The notes under the pieces are model-generated. The model was not told the origin of the DNA, ran no database searches, and saw nothing but the letters and a program-made list of their open reading frames with translations. Position numbers and translations under genes: made by a program. Shown piece by piece: positions 63,686-64,000 of a stretch of 64,000 nt of DNA (its first letter is position 1; each line of letters starts with the position of its first letter). The DNA comes from Thiosulfativibrio zosterae (GTDB taxonomy: Bacteria > Pseudomonadota > Gammaproteobacteria > Thiomicrospirales > Thiomicrospiraceae), in the NCBI RefSeq assembly GCF_011398155.1, contig NZ_AP021888.1, forward strand, positions 727,501 through 791,500. The letters are read 5' to 3'.

Positions 63686-64000
63686 ATGTTGATTTATTTA
63701 ACGGAATATCTCACCCAATATGTCTCCGGCTTTGCGGTATTTAACTACATCACCATGCGAGCCATCATGGCGATTCTGACCGCCTTATTGATTTCATTTT
63801 TTATTGGTCCAGCCGTTATTCGCTGGTTGATACAACTTAAGGTGGGTCAAGCGGTGCGCTTAGATGGGCCGCAAACCCATTTGGTGAAGCACGGCACACC
63901 GACCATGGGCGGAGTAATGATTTTGTTTTCTGTGGCGATGGCCATTTTACTCTGGGGTAATTTAACCAACCATTATTTGCTGATTGTTACCTTGAGCATG
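63686..64000 (+). CDS. mraY: Phospho-MurNAc-pentapeptide transferase MraY (5' part, cut by window end)
   Basis: The first 105 codons are present, from ATG 63686 with AGGAG upstream, 11 bp after murF. Translation begins [15 protein letters not shown]; the first membrane helix is [16 protein letters not shown], followed by [20 protein letters not shown], the conserved first cytoplasmic loop of MraY that helps bind the UDP-MurNAc-pentapeptide. It makes lipid I on undecaprenyl phosphate. The rest lies outside. Confidence 0.95.
   Translation, partial: MLIYLTEYLTQYVSGFAVFNYITMRAIMAILTALLISFFIGPAVIRWLIQLKVGQAVRLDGPQTHLVKHGTPTMGGVMILFSVAMAILLWGNLTNHYLLIVTLSM

Overview
The window is about 64 kb of a gammaproteobacterial chromosome of moderate GC content (by eye near 42%). 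Gene content (dusB-fis pair, PstC and PstA of the enlarged type, ComFB, the dcw cluster) and protein style suggest a sulfur oxidiser of the Thiomicrospira/Hydrogenovibrio/Thiomicrorhabdus group, but this is inferred from sequence feel and not from a search. There is no prophage, IS element or CRISPR array; it is core chromosome with several regulatory surprises.

Layout. 1-2.7 kb: 3' part of a 23S rRNA gene, 5S rRNA and the rRNA operon terminator. 2.8-5.3 kb: HDOD protein, response-regulator diguanylate cyclase and a ComFB-family protein (a c-di-GMP module). 5.4-12.9 kb, minus strand: aroQ-accB-accC, a terminator, then prmA-dusB-fis-purH-purD. 13-21 kb: dsbD, fxsA, an NAD-dependent epimerase, a FadL-type porin, a DUF302 lipoprotein, pdxB and a small alpha/beta hydrolase. 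21.3-27.3 kb: a TolC/MFP/RND efflux operon. 27.6-29.2 kb: glnA with sigma54/NtrC-type sites. 29.2-39.9 kb: phosphate block pstC-pstA-pstB-phoU-phoB-phoR, divergent pit and pstS, with PHO boxes. 40-47.4 kb: argD-argF, ilvE, a zinc-finger protein, nrdA with NrdR and DnaA sites. 46.3-52.6 kb, minus strand: a compact operon of diguanylate cyclase, di-heme peroxidase, GGDEF-EAL protein and COG0523 GTPase. 52.8-53.9 kb: an unknown lipoprotein with four PHO-box repeats and a ModE-like regulator. 54.1-55.4 kb: rplM-rpsI and RNase P RNA. 55.8-64 kb: mraZ-rsmH-ftsZ-ftsL-ftsI-murE-murF-mraY (mraY cut by the window end).

Most unusual signals. (1) A 12-bp palindrome ACCAGGCCTGGT with AT-rich symmetric flanks occurs eight times exactly and twice with one identical C-to-T change. 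It sits at transcript ends, inside terminators and between operon genes, and inside three genes always in the reading frame giving Pro-Gly-Leu-Val. By chance a 12-mer would be expected about 0.004 times here. It behaves like an uptake sequence, a nucleoid-organising site or a highly iterated palindrome. (2) ftsZ lies between rsmH and ftsL instead of after ftsA, and a strong terminator-like hairpin falls inside the first codons of ftsL just behind it. (3) A four-gene operon joins c-di-GMP synthesis and breakdown to a cytochrome c peroxidase and a metallochaperone GTPase. (4) An uncharacterised lipoprotein is a likely new Pho-regulon member.

How the genes work together. The Pho genes form a complete sense-and-import circuit (PstS/PstC/PstA/PstB, PhoU, PhoR/PhoB, low-affinity Pit) whose PHO boxes also reach the lipoprotein at 52.8 kb. 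The dcw genes make septal peptidoglycan and are headed by MraZ, whose operator is visible as four GTGG repeats. nrdA is set up to respond to both dNTP levels (NrdR) and replication initiator (DnaA).
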